DNA of 64,000 nt from Rhodovastum sp963709085. GTDB lineage: Bacteria; Pseudomonadota; Alphaproteobacteria; Acetobacterales; Acetobacteraceae. The notes below the pieces were generated by a model, which worked only from the letters and a program-made list of their open reading frames with translations, had not been told where the DNA came from and ran no database searches. Position numbers and translations under genes: made by a program. The stretch spans positions 2,294,001 through 2,358,000 of the forward strand of contig CAVPVB010000007.1 of NCBI GenBank assembly GCA_963709085.1. The letters are read 5' to 3'. This document shows positions 48,785-57,739 of this stretch, piece after piece (position 1 is the first letter of the stretch; each line of letters opens with the position of its first letter).

Positions 48785-50068
48785 ATGCACGATATCAAGG
48801 CAATCCGCGCCTATCCGGAATCGTTCGACGCGGCACTGGCCCGCCGCGGTCTGCCGCCGCGGGCCGACGAAATTCTGAAGCTAGACAAGATCAGGCGCGA
48901 TCACCTGACCCGCGTTCAAGTTTTTCAGGCCCAGCGCAACACATTGAGTAAGGACATTGGCAATCTCCGGCGCCAAGGCGGCCCAACCGCTCCAACCGCC
49001 ACGCTGGAAACCAAATCGACGGAACTTGCGCAGGCGATGGAGGCCGACGAGCACCACGCAGCGGAGCTGGACGGCCAGATCAAGGCAATACTTGAGAGTC
49101 TGCCCAACATCCTCGACCCCGACGTGCCCGACGGCCCGGACGAGACCGCCAATGTGGTGCTCAGGCAATGGGGCCAGCCGCGCGACCTCGGCTTCGCGCC
49201 AAAGCAGCATTTCGAGCTGGGCGAAGCGCTGGGCCTGATGGATTTCGCCACCGCTGCAAAGATGGCGGGCGCGCGGTTTACCATCCTGCGCGGCCAACTG
49301 GCCCGGCTGGAGCGGGCGCTCGGCCAGTTCATGCTCGATCTGCACACCCGCGAGCACGGCTATGAGGAAACCATCGTCCCGCTGCTGGTGAACGCGGCCA
49401 CCTGCTACGGCACCAACCAGTTGCCGAAATTCGAAGAGGATTTGTTCAAGACCACCGACGGCCGCTATCTGATCCCCACCGCCGAGGTGCCGCTGACCAA
49501 CACCGTCGCCGGCGAGATTGTCGCCGAAAAGCGGCTGCCGATCCGGCTGACCGCGCTGACCGAGTGCTTCCGCTCCGAAGCCGGCGCGGCGGGGCGCGAC
49601 ACCCGCGGCTATCTGCGCCAGCACCAGTTCCGCAAGGTCGAACTGGTCTCGATCGTCCATCCCGATGCCAGCGACGCCGAGCACGAGCGCATGACCGCCT
49701 GCGCCGAGCGGGTGCTGGAGACGCTCAACCTGCCCTATCGCCGGGTGGTGCTGTCCGCGGGCGATACCGGGTTCGGTGCCGTGAAAACGTTCGATCTGGA
49801 GGTGTGGCTGCCGGGCCAGCATATGTGGCGCGAGATTTCCTCCTGCTCCAACACCCGCGCGTTCCAGGCGCGGCGGATGAACGCGCGCTGGCGCAGCGCC
49901 GACGGCAAGTCGGTTGCCTATGTGAACACGCTGAACGGCTCGGGCGTGGCGGTCGGGCGGGCGCTGATCGCGGTGATGGAGAACTTCCAGCAGGCGGACG
50001 GCTCGATCCTGGTGCCGCCGCCGCTATGGCCGTACATGGGCGGGGTGGAGCGCATCGCCGCCGCCTGA
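48785..50068 (+). CDS. serS: Seryl-tRNA synthetase
   Basis: SerRS of 427 residues charges tRNA-Ser. An N-terminal coiled-coil arm (about 30-105) precedes the class II core. Visible motifs are the IPTAEVPLTN segment, motif 2 TECFRSEAGAAGRDTRGYLRQHQF, and motif 3 region NGSGVAVGRALIAVMEN. The start is typical (HDIKAIRAYPESFD). It is probably co-transcribed with tatBC and pncA. Confidence 0.98.
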   Translation: MHDIKAIRAYPESFDAALARRGLPPRADEILKLDKIRRDHLTRVQVFQAQRNTLSKDIGNLRRQGGPTAPTATLETKSTELAQAMEADEHHAAELDGQIKAILESLPNILDPDVPDGPDETANVVLRQWGQPRDLGFAPKQHFELGEALGLMDFATAAKMAGARFTILRGQLARLERALGQFMLDLHTREHGYEETIVPLLVNAATCYGTNQLPKFEEDLFKTTDGRYLIPTAEVPLTNTVAGEIVAEKRLPIRLTALTECFRSEAGAAGRDTRGYLRQHQFRKVELVSIVHPDASDAEHERMTACAERVLETLNLPYRRVVLSAGDTGFGAVKTFDLEVWLPGQHMWREISSCSNTRAFQARRMNARWRSADGKSVAYVNTLNGSGVAVGRALIAVMENFQQADGSILVPPPLWPYMGGVERIAAA

Positions 50069-50083
50069 ACGAGGAGTGCGCGC

Positions 50084-50740
50084 ATGCGGATCGATCCGGC
50101 TACGGACGTGCTGCTGGCGGTGGACATCCAGCCCGATTTCATGCCGGGCGGCGCTCTGCCGGTGCCGGAGGGCGACCAGGTGGTGGCGGTGATCAACCGC
50201 CTGCTCGCCGGCCCTTTTCGTCACGCCGTCGCCACCCAGGACTGGCACCCGCCCGGCCATGCCTCCTTCGCCAGCGCCCATCCGGGGCGGGCGCCGTTCG
50301 AGACCATCACCGTGCCGTCCGGCGTGCAGACGCTGTGGCCTGACCACTGCATCCAGGGCACCCCAGGGGCCGCCCTGCATGCCGGACTCGACCAGTCGCG
50401 AATCGAGATGATCCTTCGCAAGGGATTCCATCCGGCGGTGGACAGCTATTCGGCGTTTCAGGAAAACGACCGGATCACCTCCACCTGCCTCGATGTCTGG
50501 CTGCGTGCACGCGGTTTTGATCGGCTGTTCCTGGCCGGCCTGGCCACCGATTTCTGCGTGGCGTGGTCGGCCGAGGACGCCGTGCGGGCGGGGTTCAACG
50601 TGGTCGTGGTCGAGGATGCCTGCCGCGGCATTGGCCTCCCAACCGGCCGGGGCCGGTCGACAATGGACGATTCCCGGGACCATCTGAGTCAGGCGCACGG
50701 GGTGCAGTTCGTCGCCAGCGGGCACCTCCGAGCGCCCTGA
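50084..50740 (+). CDS. pncA: Nicotinamidase
   Basis: PncA of 218 residues hydrolyses nicotinamide to nicotinate for NAD recycling. The catalytic triad is D14 (VDIQPDF), K113 (RKGFHPAVDSYSAF) and C158 (GLATDFCV). Metal ligands D53 and H55 (TQDWHPPGHASF) and H88 (WPDHCIQGT) are in place. It has a GAGGAG site and lies 15 bases after serS. Nicotinate nucleotide made from its product is also the ribose donor for CobT. Confidence 0.95.
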   Translation: MRIDPATDVLLAVDIQPDFMPGGALPVPEGDQVVAVINRLLAGPFRHAVATQDWHPPGHASFASAHPGRAPFETITVPSGVQTLWPDHCIQGTPGAALHAGLDQSRIEMILRKGFHPAVDSYSAFQENDRITSTCLDVWLRARGFDRLFLAGLATDFCVAWSAEDAVRAGFNVVVVEDACRGIGLPTGRGRSTMDDSRDHLSQAHGVQFVASGHLRAP

Positions 50741-50912
50741 ACGCACCCCTGTCCCCCCTGCCCGGCCGGCGTTTGCCCGTTACGTCATTGCGACACCATT
50801 TGACAGCGGCGCCTTTTTCTGGTCACGCTGCCCGCGCAATCGAATTTTGGCTAGACTTGCTGCGCTTCCGAATCCATCGGGTGCCTTCAAGAGGTCCAAG
50901 GCCCGGTTGTCC

Positions 50913-50936
50913 GCGCCGCACGCTGTTGTGCGGCGC
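50913..50936 (+). promoter_or_regulatory. 5' leader hairpin of cspA
   Basis: A perfect 9-bp stem GCGCCGCAC/GTGCGGCGC with a 6-base loop ends 23 bases before the cold-shock gene ATG. Leader structure is a known feature of cold-shock mRNAs; its role here is inference. Confidence 0.5.
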
Positions 50937-50959
50937 TTGCAGCGGAGAGCGACGTAGTC

Positions 50960-51163
50960 ATGGCTATCGGAACGGTTAAGTGGTTCAACACCACCAAGGG
51001 CTTCGGCTTCATTATGCCGCAGGACGGCGGTAAGGACGTGTTCGTCCATATCACGGCAGTCCAGGCAGCCGGCCTTCGTGGGTTGGACGAAGGGCAAAAG
51101 GTCAGCTACGAGGTGATGATGGAGCGCGGCAAGGCCGCAGCTACCAATCTCAAGCTCGCCTGA
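50960..51163 (+). CDS. Cold-shock protein (CspA family)
   Basis: Cold-shock domain protein of 67 residues, the standard single-domain length. It binds single-stranded RNA and DNA and melts RNA structure. RNP1 is KGFGFI and RNP2 is VFVHI. A long leader of about 200 bases separates it from pncA and contains a hairpin. A strong terminator follows the stop. Confidence 0.96.
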   Translation: MAIGTVKWFNTTKGFGFIMPQDGGKDVFVHITAVQAAGLRGLDEGQKVSYEVMMERGKAAATNLKLA

Positions 51164-51181
51164 TACCGGCGAGAGTCAGGT

Positions 51182-51220
51182 CCGTGGCGGGAGCGGTCGC
51201 TCCCGCCACGGTTCCTTCTC
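51182..51220 (+). terminator. Cold-shock gene terminator
   Basis: Long GC-rich stem CCGTGGCGGGAG/CTCCCGCCACGG with a very small loop, followed by TTCCTTCTCC. Confidence 0.85.
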
Positions 51221-51757
51221 CATAATTTTATACCTGTTTCCCGCTTGCCGGCGGCCGGCCTCTGTTTGCCCGCGACGGGCGCGGAATGGACATGGCGGCT
51301 GAAACAGGGTGCGGCTCGCCCCTGTGGGTGACGAATCCGCGCTGATACGTTCCGCCGATTCGCACTCAGAGCTTGAAAAACAATCGAACTCGAAAAAGAA
51401 TGCCCGCTGATATCATTGAGTTTTTCGGCGTCGTTCGGCGGCTTGCGGGCATTCTTTTTCAAACTCTCAGTCCAACCCCGGAAAACCACGCATGCGGCCG
51501 ATAGCGGCGGCGCCTCCAATTGGGCGGCAACGCCGAGGATAAAGGCGCCGCCTGCGGCATCAAGGTGGCTGCCATGCCATGGGCCGCGAGCACCGGGCTG
51601 CGGCCCGGCAGGTGCAAGTCACGCATGCCCGAAATCTTCTGTCGGCAAGGTCCCCGTCCCCCCACCTGAGAGGACGCGGACGCTGGCACGCGGCTGGCCC
51701 ATTGGCAACCAGGCGCCTGCCTGGGATCATGCGGCGCGACAGCGATGGGGGCGCGAC
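51218..51757. other. Intergenic region cspA-csaA
   Basis: 540 bases with no gene that can be supported. It contains the 16-bp inverted repeat listed at 51392-51460. The open frame that runs in from 51416 toward csaA has no family resemblance before the csaA start. Confidence 0.5.
51392..51460. repeat. Perfect 16-bp inverted repeat
   Basis: GAAAAAGAATGCCCGC (51392-51407) and its exact complement GCGGGCATTCTTTTTC (51445-51460), separated by 37 bases. The outer A/T-rich ends would give an RNA hairpin ending in a T-run. It may be a terminator of an unseen transcript, a small RNA, or a miniature element with terminal repeats. Confidence 0.7.
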
Positions 51758-52090
51758 GTGGCGACGATCGAGGATTTCGAAAAACTGGAGATCTGCGTTG
51801 GCACCGTGGTGGACGCACAATTGCTGCCCGAGGCCCGCAAGGCATCGATCAAGCTGTGGATCGATTTCGGCGCCCCGCTCGGCGTCAAACGCTCCTCGGC
51901 GCAGATCGCCGTGCACTACCGGCCCGACACGCTGATCGGCCGGCAGGTGCTGGCGGTGACCAATTTTCCACCCCGGCGGATCGCCGGGTTCGAGAGCGAG
52001 GTGCTGACGCTCGGCGTGCCGGACGCGGACGGCGCGGTCGTGCTGCTGAAGCCTGACTTCAAGGTGCCCAACGGCGGACGGATGTTCTGA
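51758..52090 (+). CDS. csaA: CsaA-like tRNA-binding protein
   Basis: This 110-residue OB-fold protein is of the EMAP-II/Arc1p-type tRNA-binding domain family, with the CsaA chaperone as closest short form. FEKLEICVGTVVDAQLLPEARKASIKLWIDFG and RSSAQIAVHYRPDTLIGRQVLAVTNFPPRRIAGFESEVLTLG are family-typical. GTG 51758, after a GGGGG stretch, gives the usual CsaA length; no ATG fits. The stop overlaps the gpt ATG by one base (TGATG). Confidence 0.88.
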   Translation: MATIEDFEKLEICVGTVVDAQLLPEARKASIKLWIDFGAPLGVKRSSAQIAVHYRPDTLIGRQVLAVTNFPPRRIAGFESEVLTLGVPDADGAVVLLKPDFKVPNGGRMF

Positions 52091-52587
52091 TGCCGCGCCA
52101 CTACTACACGGTCACCTGGGACCAGTTGCACCGCGACGCCCGCGCGCTGGCCTGGCGGCTGATCGCGCTCGCGCCGTTCCACGGCATCGTGGCGATTACC
52201 CGCGGCGGGCTGATCCCGGCCGCCATCGTGGCGCGCGAGCTGGAATTGCGCGTGGTCGAGACCGTGTCGATCGTCGCCTACGGGCGCGGCGCAGCGGCGG
52301 AGACCGAACTTGGCACGCCGGAGGTGGTCAAGCCGCCGGCGGCGGCCGGCGATGGCGCGGGCTGGCTGCTGATCGACGACCTGGTGGATACCGGCGCCAC
52401 GGCGAAACTCGTGCGGACGCTGCTGCCGCAGGCGCATTTCGCCACCGTGTATGCCAAGCCAGCCGGCAAGGTGCTGGTGGACACGTTCATCACCGAAGTG
52501 AGCCAGGACACCTGGATCCTGTTCCCGTGGGACACCGAGCCGCAATTCGCGGTGCCGCTGGCCAAACGGGAGAAGCTGGCGGGATAA
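52090..52587 (+). CDS. gpt: Xanthine phosphoribosyltransferase
   Basis: Gpt of 165 residues salvages xanthine and guanine to nucleotides using PRPP. The PRPP-binding motif is LLIDDLVDTGATAKLV. GIVAITRGGLIPAAIVARELEL precedes it. The C-terminal VDTFITEVSQDTWILFPWD is specific to the XGPRT group. It is coupled to csaA and followed by a strong hairpin. Confidence 0.95.
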   Translation: MPRHYYTVTWDQLHRDARALAWRLIALAPFHGIVAITRGGLIPAAIVARELELRVVETVSIVAYGRGAAAETELGTPEVVKPPAAAGDGAGWLLIDDLVDTGATAKLVRTLLPQAHFATVYAKPAGKVLVDTFITEVSQDTWILFPWDTEPQFAVPLAKREKLAG

Positions 52588-52603
52588 TGTGACCGCAACC
52601 AAA

Positions 52604-52627
52604 GACCGGCCCGCGAACGGGCCGGTC
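52604..52627. terminator. Bidirectional terminator after gpt
   Basis: Perfect 10-bp stem GACCGGCCCG/CGGGCCGGTC with a CGAA tetraloop between the convergent gpt and outer-membrane protein genes. Confidence 0.75.
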
Positions 52628-52671
52628 AGGTTGCTGGCAGAACGCGTGGCTGGGCCGGGAGGTCCGCCGGC

Positions 52672-53601
52672 TCAGAACGGGACGATGAAGCGAACGTTGA
52701 GGAAGGTGCCGCCGACGTCGTTGCGGGTATAGACGGACTGGTTCAGGGTCGCCTGAACGTTGATGCCGCCGAACTGGTAGCCGACGATCGGTCCGAGACC
52801 GAACCTGGAGGCGATCTTGGCCGAGCCCGGGAACGGGCAGGCGCTGCCGGAGCAGGTGTCGCCGTTCAACTGGCTGACCTGATAGCCGCCGAGACCGATG
52901 GTCCATTTGTTAATGGTTTTGGCGATCGTGTAGTCGGCTTCAAACTCGGTGCCCGACTGGTAACTATAGCCGGTGGCGGTCGTTGCGCTGACCGGGACGG
53001 GAAGATGCAGATCGGCACTGAGATTCCAGCCTTCATGCAGCCAGCTCAGGCCGAGGTCCGGCTGGATGGTCCAATAGCCGTTGCCGGAGGGGAGACCGCC
53101 CTTCAGCCACTTCCCAGTAACGAATCCGGCCGGGGTGGACGTGGCGTCGGGAAGGTAAATCGACAGCCCCCCCTTCACATGGAATTCGCCGAACGTCCAG
53201 GACAACTGGCCCGGAACCACGACGGTGTTGTAGGTGCCCCAGTTGCCGCTGCCGGTGGGCAGGCCATAGCCGGAGCCAATCGAGGTGAAGTCGAAAGGCT
53301 GGGCAATGGCAACGGCATAATCGGCGCCAAGAATTTTATACCCGGTCGACCACAGAACAATCGGCACTTCGACCAGCGCCTGGAGGCTGGTGTTGGGTAC
53401 ACTACTGGCCTTCGAATTGAAAAGGTTATAGGATGCCCAGTAATTGTCCAACACGCCGTAAACACCCGGCGGCGGCAACGCACCGGCAGCAAGCCCTTCG
53501 TTCGATCCCGGCAGGTGCGGGTCCCACAGCTCGGTTGCCGATGCCTGTCCCGCGAGTACCATCGCGCCAGTTATGGCGATGGTGCCCAAGATTTTTTTCA
53601 T
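52672..53601 (-). CDS. SphA/phenol-MetA-type outer-membrane transporter
   Basis: This protein of 309 residues has a clear Sec signal peptide (KKILGTIAITGAMVLAGQASA) and ends in an aromatic residue (VRFIVPF) as beta-barrel proteins do. The pattern matches the phenol-degradation MetA-like (SphA) transporter family: LDNYWASYNL near the start, alternating strands, and GLGPIVGYQFGGINVQATLNQSVYTRNDVGGTFLNVRF at the end. The substrate is unknown, as no degradation genes lie nearby. It is transcribed away from an AT-rich gap. Confidence 0.85.
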   Translation of the reverse strand: MKKILGTIAITGAMVLAGQASATELWDPHLPGSNEGLAAGALPPPGVYGVLDNYWASYNLFNSKASSVPNTSLQALVEVPIVLWSTGYKILGADYAVAIAQPFDFTSIGSGYGLPTGSGNWGTYNTVVVPGQLSWTFGEFHVKGGLSIYLPDATSTPAGFVTGKWLKGGLPSGNGYWTIQPDLGLSWLHEGWNLSADLHLPVPVSATTATGYSYQSGTEFEADYTIAKTINKWTIGLGGYQVSQLNGDTCSGSACPFPGSAKIASRFGLGPIVGYQFGGINVQATLNQSVYTRNDVGGTFLNVRFIVPF

Positions 53602-54234
53602 TAGCCGATCCTCCGTAGGGTCTCTCGTGTAACCGGAAGTTCATGCTTTACACAGCGGCCGTTCGTGCTCAACCCCTCGTGAAGGGAACGCCCGGATGTT
53701 CGTGTCGAAAAACAGTTCATGTGACCATTAGGCAACAATTCCATATCGCCAGAGTCTTGACCGCACCGGCCAACTGAGCGGCCGAAAGTACAAGAATCTG
53801 TTCTTATTGGATGGCATTCCTGATGTCAGGCATGAGATCGGCATGAGTCACCTTTCCCGCACCTCGGCAAGCGTTGGGTGGAACGCGCCTGCTTCAGCGT
53901 GTGCCGCCGATCAGGCAGGAAGCTGCCGGCGGGGATAGAAATCAATTATAGTGCGGGCAACGTTTTGCACGAAAAAACCCGTAATGATCGTGAATACTCT
54001 ATCCGTCACATCCAATTGCCCGGCCAGAAACACAATACTGTCTTGCTTTCAGCTAAAATTATATTATCTTACGCCACAATAATGCGACGTAATGCCGCGA
54101 ACTGCGGAGCTGACCGACGGCGTCATCTGACTGCATAACCCGTGCAACCTCATTTGCGCACCGGTATATACGCCACCCGCAAGGGCCGGACCGCCTGGTA
54201 TGGCGGCTGATCCTTCTGACGGGGAGACGTGCCG
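53602..54234. other. AT-rich intergenic region
   Basis: 633 bases between divergent genes. The stretch from about 53930 to 54100 is clearly richer in A/T than the rest of the window. The only open frame (53878-54138) has no ribosome site and no recognisable product. It should hold promoters for both flanking genes. It may be a remnant of transferred DNA. Confidence 0.5.
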
Positions 54235-55140
54235 ATGGAGTTTTGGGCTCTCGCGGTCCTGGTTGTTGCCGATCTCCTCTACGGCGGCGTGCTGCTGGCG
54301 TGGCTTTCTCCCGCTCGCGATGCCGCCGGCATCGAGCAGGCGTCGGAGGGGGCGTGCCACCCGCCCATCGTGGACATTTCCGGAGCGGTTACGATGGAGT
54401 GCCGGGGCGTCGAGGGCAAGGCGCTCGAATATCTGAACGCCCGGCTGTCGGAGACCCTGCAGCGGCAACTGCTCCACCCGGACGATCCGCGCCGGACCAT
54501 TCGAAACCTGGATGACCGCATCGACGATCTGCACCGGCAGGCCGAGGACTGGACAAAGCGGTATGGCGAGCTGTGGGACCGGCTGGATGACAGCGAGCCG
54601 GCCAGGCAGGCGCGCGGCCTGATCCAGCAGGGCGCGATCGGCGCGGCGGAGGTGATCCTGCACGAACTGGCCGCCAGGGCGCCGGTCGGGAGCGCCGAGG
54701 CAGCGGCGGCCCATTACAACCTCGGTGATGCCGCCATGCTGCGGTTCGACCCGGCCGGCGCGTTGCCCCGGTATGAAACGGCCTGTCGCCTCGAACTGGA
54801 CAACCCGCTCTACGCCAGCGGCTACGCCATGGCTGCCTATCGCGCGCGATATTTCGACAAGGCAGAGCGGGGCTGGACCGAGGCCCTGCAACGCTATCGC
54901 GACCTCGCCGCGCAGAACCCCGGCGCTTACCGGCCCGATCTCGCCGCGACGCTGACCCAGCTCGGCATTCTCTACAGCGACACTGGCCGGCTCACCGAGG
55001 CCAGGAAGACCCTGGCCGAGGCGCTCACCATCACGCGCGCCCTCGCCGTGGATGATCCCGGGCGATACGCGGGCCTGGCACGGTCGTTGACGCGGCGGCA
55101 GATCGCCCTCGCCGCGGCGTCATCGGCACCAGATCACTGA
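54235..55140 (+). CDS. TPR-containing membrane-anchored protein
   Basis: This protein of 301 residues was not assigned a function. An N-terminal hydrophobic helix (FWALAVLVVADLLYGGVLLAWL) anchors it, with the rest probably facing the periplasm. A charged helical region follows, then two or three tetratricopeptide-like units. The last, YRPDLAATLTQLGILYSDTGRLTEARKTLAEAL, is a good TPR_10-type match. A GGGGAGA site lies 7 bases before the ATG at 54235; a GTG at 54229 is also in frame. Confidence 0.7.
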   Translation: MEFWALAVLVVADLLYGGVLLAWLSPARDAAGIEQASEGACHPPIVDISGAVTMECRGVEGKALEYLNARLSETLQRQLLHPDDPRRTIRNLDDRIDDLHRQAEDWTKRYGELWDRLDDSEPARQARGLIQQGAIGAAEVILHELAARAPVGSAEAAAAHYNLGDAAMLRFDPAGALPRYETACRLELDNPLYASGYAMAAYRARYFDKAERGWTEALQRYRDLAAQNPGAYRPDLAATLTQLGILYSDTGRLTEARKTLAEALTITRALAVDDPGRYAGLARSLTRRQIALAAASSAPDH

Positions 55141-55168
55141 CCGGCCGGACGTCCCGAAAGATATCGGT

Positions 55169-56647
55169 TCAGGTGCCGCAGAAGGTCTGCAGCACGCGCT
55201 CCTCCGGCGCGGGCGGCGCGGCAAATCGTTCGCGGCCCGGCTGGTCCTCATAGGGGTGCGCGAGCACATCGAGCATTTCCGCGAAGGGAGCAAAATCCTG
55301 CCGCTCGGCCGCCGCCGCGAGCGCGGCTTCGACGAGGTGATTGCGGGCGATGAAAGCCGGGTTCACTGCCTGCATGGCGGCCCGGCGCGCCGCCGGATCG
55401 GTGGGTTCGTCAAGCAGGCGGCAGCGCCAGCAAGCGGCCCAGCCATCATAGGCGGCCGGGTCCGCGAACAACGCACGCACGCTCGCATCCCCCTCCGGCC
55501 CCGCGGCCGCATCGCAGAGCCGCCGGAACGTCAGGGTGAAATCGGCGCCGTTTTCGGCCATGCGCATCAGCAGGTCCTGCGCCAGATCGGCGTCGCCCTC
55601 GTGCTCGGCGGACAGGCCGAGCTTGCGCTGCATGCCGGCGCGATAGGCAGCGGCGAAGTGCGGCGCGAAGCCCGCCAGCACCTCCTGCGCCACCGCCACG
55701 GCGGTTTCGTCGTCCTCGGCGAGCAGCGGCAGCAGCGTCTCGGCCAGGCGGACGAGATTCCAGTGGGCGATGCGCGGCTGGTTGCCATAGGCGTAACGGC
55801 CGCCCGCGTCGATCGAGCTGAACACCTTTGCCGGGTTGAATTCATCCATGAAGGCGCAGGGGCCGAAATCGATCGTCTCGCCCGAGATGGCGGTGTTGTC
55901 GGTGTTCATTACGCCGTGGATGAAACCGACATGCAGCCAGCGCGCCACCAGTTCCGCCTGGCGCGCCACCACCGCCGCCAGCAGCGCGCGGACGGGATGT
56001 TCCGCCGCCGCCGCCGCGGGGTAATGGCGGGCGATGGCATGCGCGGCCAGCAGGCGCACCGCTTCGCCGTCGCCGCGCACGGCGAAATACTGGAACGTGC
56101 CGACGCGCAGATGGCTCGCGGCCACGCGCGTGAGCACGGCGCCGGGCAGTGCCATGCCGCGCAGCACGTTCTGGCCGGTGGCAACCGCCGCCAGCGCCCT
56201 TGTGGTCGGCACGCCGAGCGCCGCCATGGCCTCGCTGACGATGTACTCGCGCAGCACCGGGCCGAGGGCGGCGCGCCCGTCACCGCCGCGCGAGAAGGGC
56301 GTGCGGCCGGAGCCTTTGAGCTGGATGTCGCGCCGCGCGCCATCCCGCCCCACCACTTCGCCGAGCAGGATGGCGCGCCCGTCGCCCAACTGCGGCACGA
56401 ACTGGCCGAACTGGTGCCCGGCATAGGCGAGCGCGATCGGCGCCGCCCCCTCGGGCACAACATTGCCGGCCAGGATTTCCACCCCTTCGGGGCTGGCCAG
56501 CGCCGCGGGGTCGAGTCCGAGCTGTTCGGCCAGGGGGGCATTCACCCGGATCAGCCGGGGTGCGGCCACCGGCGTCGGGTCGAGTCGCGCATACAGGCGT
56601 TCCGGCAGGCGGGCGTAGCTGTTGTCGAAGCCAAAGCGGACGGACAT
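55169..56647 (-). CDS. selO: Protein adenylyltransferase SelO
   Basis: SelO/YdiU of 492 residues is a pseudokinase-fold enzyme that transfers AMP to protein Ser/Thr/Tyr residues. Family blocks are FDNSYARLPERLYA, YAGHQFGQFVPQLGDGRAILLGE, RDIQLKGSGRTPFSRGGDGRAALGPVLREYIVSEAM, FIHGVMNTDNTAISGETIDFGPCAFMDE, and the C-terminal QTFCGT with its redox cysteine. Length is normal. It converges with the TPR gene. Confidence 0.95.
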   Translation of the reverse strand: MSVRFGFDNSYARLPERLYARLDPTPVAAPRLIRVNAPLAEQLGLDPAALASPEGVEILAGNVVPEGAAPIALAYAGHQFGQFVPQLGDGRAILLGEVVGRDGARRDIQLKGSGRTPFSRGGDGRAALGPVLREYIVSEAMAALGVPTTRALAAVATGQNVLRGMALPGAVLTRVAASHLRVGTFQYFAVRGDGEAVRLLAAHAIARHYPAAAAAEHPVRALLAAVVARQAELVARWLHVGFIHGVMNTDNTAISGETIDFGPCAFMDEFNPAKVFSSIDAGGRYAYGNQPRIAHWNLVRLAETLLPLLAEDDETAVAVAQEVLAGFAPHFAAAYRAGMQRKLGLSAEHEGDADLAQDLLMRMAENGADFTLTFRRLCDAAAGPEGDASVRALFADPAAYDGWAACWRCRLLDEPTDPAARRAAMQAVNPAFIARNHLVEAALAAAAERQDFAPFAEMLDVLAHPYEDQPGRERFAAPPAPEERVLQTFCGT

Positions 56648-56838
56648 GGGGTCAGCGGTGCTGCGATACGGGCATCATGTTCCTGAGATCGGGCTGCACC
56701 GGCGGCACGGCAAGGGCCGCGAGATCCCCGACCGATTGAGGCGCACGTGGCGTCAGGGCCACATGACCCGCCGAGGCGGCGAAATGAAGCAAGCGATCCC
56801 ATAACGATGACTTTATTTTATCGCCATCATGCCGGATT

Positions 56839-57618
56839 ATGTTTACCGACATGAAACCGCTGATCGGCATCTCCTGCTGCACCAAGCTGTTCGGCACCTA
56901 CGGCACGGCGAACCATGCCGCATCCGATACGTATGTGCGCGCCACCGACCTGGTGGTGGGCGGCGTGCCGGTGCTGGTTCCGGCCAATGGCAGGCGCGCC
57001 GATATCGCCACGTTGCTGGCGAAGCTGGATGGCATCATCTTCACGGGAAGCCGTTCCAACGTGCAGCCCGACCTGTACCAGGGACCGCCGCATGCCGAGG
57101 GCACGCCCGAGGACGTCATGCGCGATTCCGTCACCCTGCCGCTGATCCGCGGCGCGATCGCGGCCGGCATTCCGCTGTTGGCAATCTGCCGCGGGGTGCA
57201 GGAATTCAACGTCGCGATGGGGGGCAGCCTGCACCAGCGCTTGCAGGATTTGCCGGACCGCATGGACCATGGCATGCCGATGCAGCCCAACCCGCTGGTG
57301 CGCACCGGCAAGGCGCACAGCGTGCGGATCGTCAAAGGAAGCTGGCTGCACCGCATTGCCGGGAGCACCGAGATTGCGGTCAACTCGCTGCACAACCAGG
57401 GTATCGACCGTCTCGGCCCGGGTCTGATCGCCGAGGCGGTGGCACCGGACGGCACCATTGAGGCGATCCGTGCGGTGGGAGCCCCTGCCCTTGCCGTCGG
57501 CGTGCAATGGCACCCGGAATATGACTGGGACCACGACGCCGTGTCGCGCCGAATCTTCGAGGCGTTCGGCGAAGCCGTACGCGACCGCGCCCAGCCGCAA
57601 GCCGCCGCGGCGGACTAA
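56839..57618 (+). CDS. Gamma-glutamyl-gamma-aminobutyrate hydrolase-like (peptidase C26)
   Basis: This class I glutamine-amidotransferase-like hydrolase of 259 residues is of the PuuD/C26 type. The nucleophile Cys lies in LLAICRGVQEFNVAMGGSLHQ, and the His-Glu partners are in GVQWHPEYDWD. IGISCCT and TGSRSNVQPDLY are typical of the family. No putrescine-pathway gene is adjacent, so the natural substrate is uncertain. An in-frame ATG at 56851 would start at MKPLIGIS and is nearly as likely as 56839. A palindromic element follows its stop. Confidence 0.88.
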   Translation: MFTDMKPLIGISCCTKLFGTYGTANHAASDTYVRATDLVVGGVPVLVPANGRRADIATLLAKLDGIIFTGSRSNVQPDLYQGPPHAEGTPEDVMRDSVTLPLIRGAIAAGIPLLAICRGVQEFNVAMGGSLHQRLQDLPDRMDHGMPMQPNPLVRTGKAHSVRIVKGSWLHRIAGSTEIAVNSLHNQGIDRLGPGLIAEAVAPDGTIEAIRAVGAPALAVGVQWHPEYDWDHDAVSRRIFEAFGEAVRDRAQPQAAAAD

Positions 57619-57623
57619 AAGCG

Positions 57624-57718
57624 GGTTCCAAGGGCAAAGCCCTTGGTGGGGTCCAGGGGTAAAGCCGTCGCGCGAAGGCGCGCTGCGCGCGGTGGCGGGG
57701 TCCGGGGCAGCGCCCCGG
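57624..57718. repeat. Palindromic intergenic element, copy C
   Basis: The first module is CCAAGGGC/GCCCTTGG (57628-57646) followed by TGGGGTCCAGGG. A GC-rich insert follows, then a diverged second hairpin CCGGGGC/GCCCCGG (57702-57718). It shares the GGGTTCCAAGGG start with copy A and lies between two rightward genes. Confidence 0.7.
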
Positions 57719-57739
57719 CTGCAACGGGGGAGAAAAACC

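Noticed and set aside
51392..51460. Insertion sequence bounded by the 16-bp inverted repeat
   Set aside because: Only 37 bases lie between the arms, there is no transposase, and no target duplication was seen.
51416..51757. N-terminal extension of csaA
   Set aside because: The added 114 residues resemble nothing, run through the inverted repeat, and exceed the family length; GTG 51758 fits better.
53878..54138. 86-residue open frame in the AT-rich gap
   Set aside because: No ribosome site, no recognisable product, and irregular composition; more likely non-coding.
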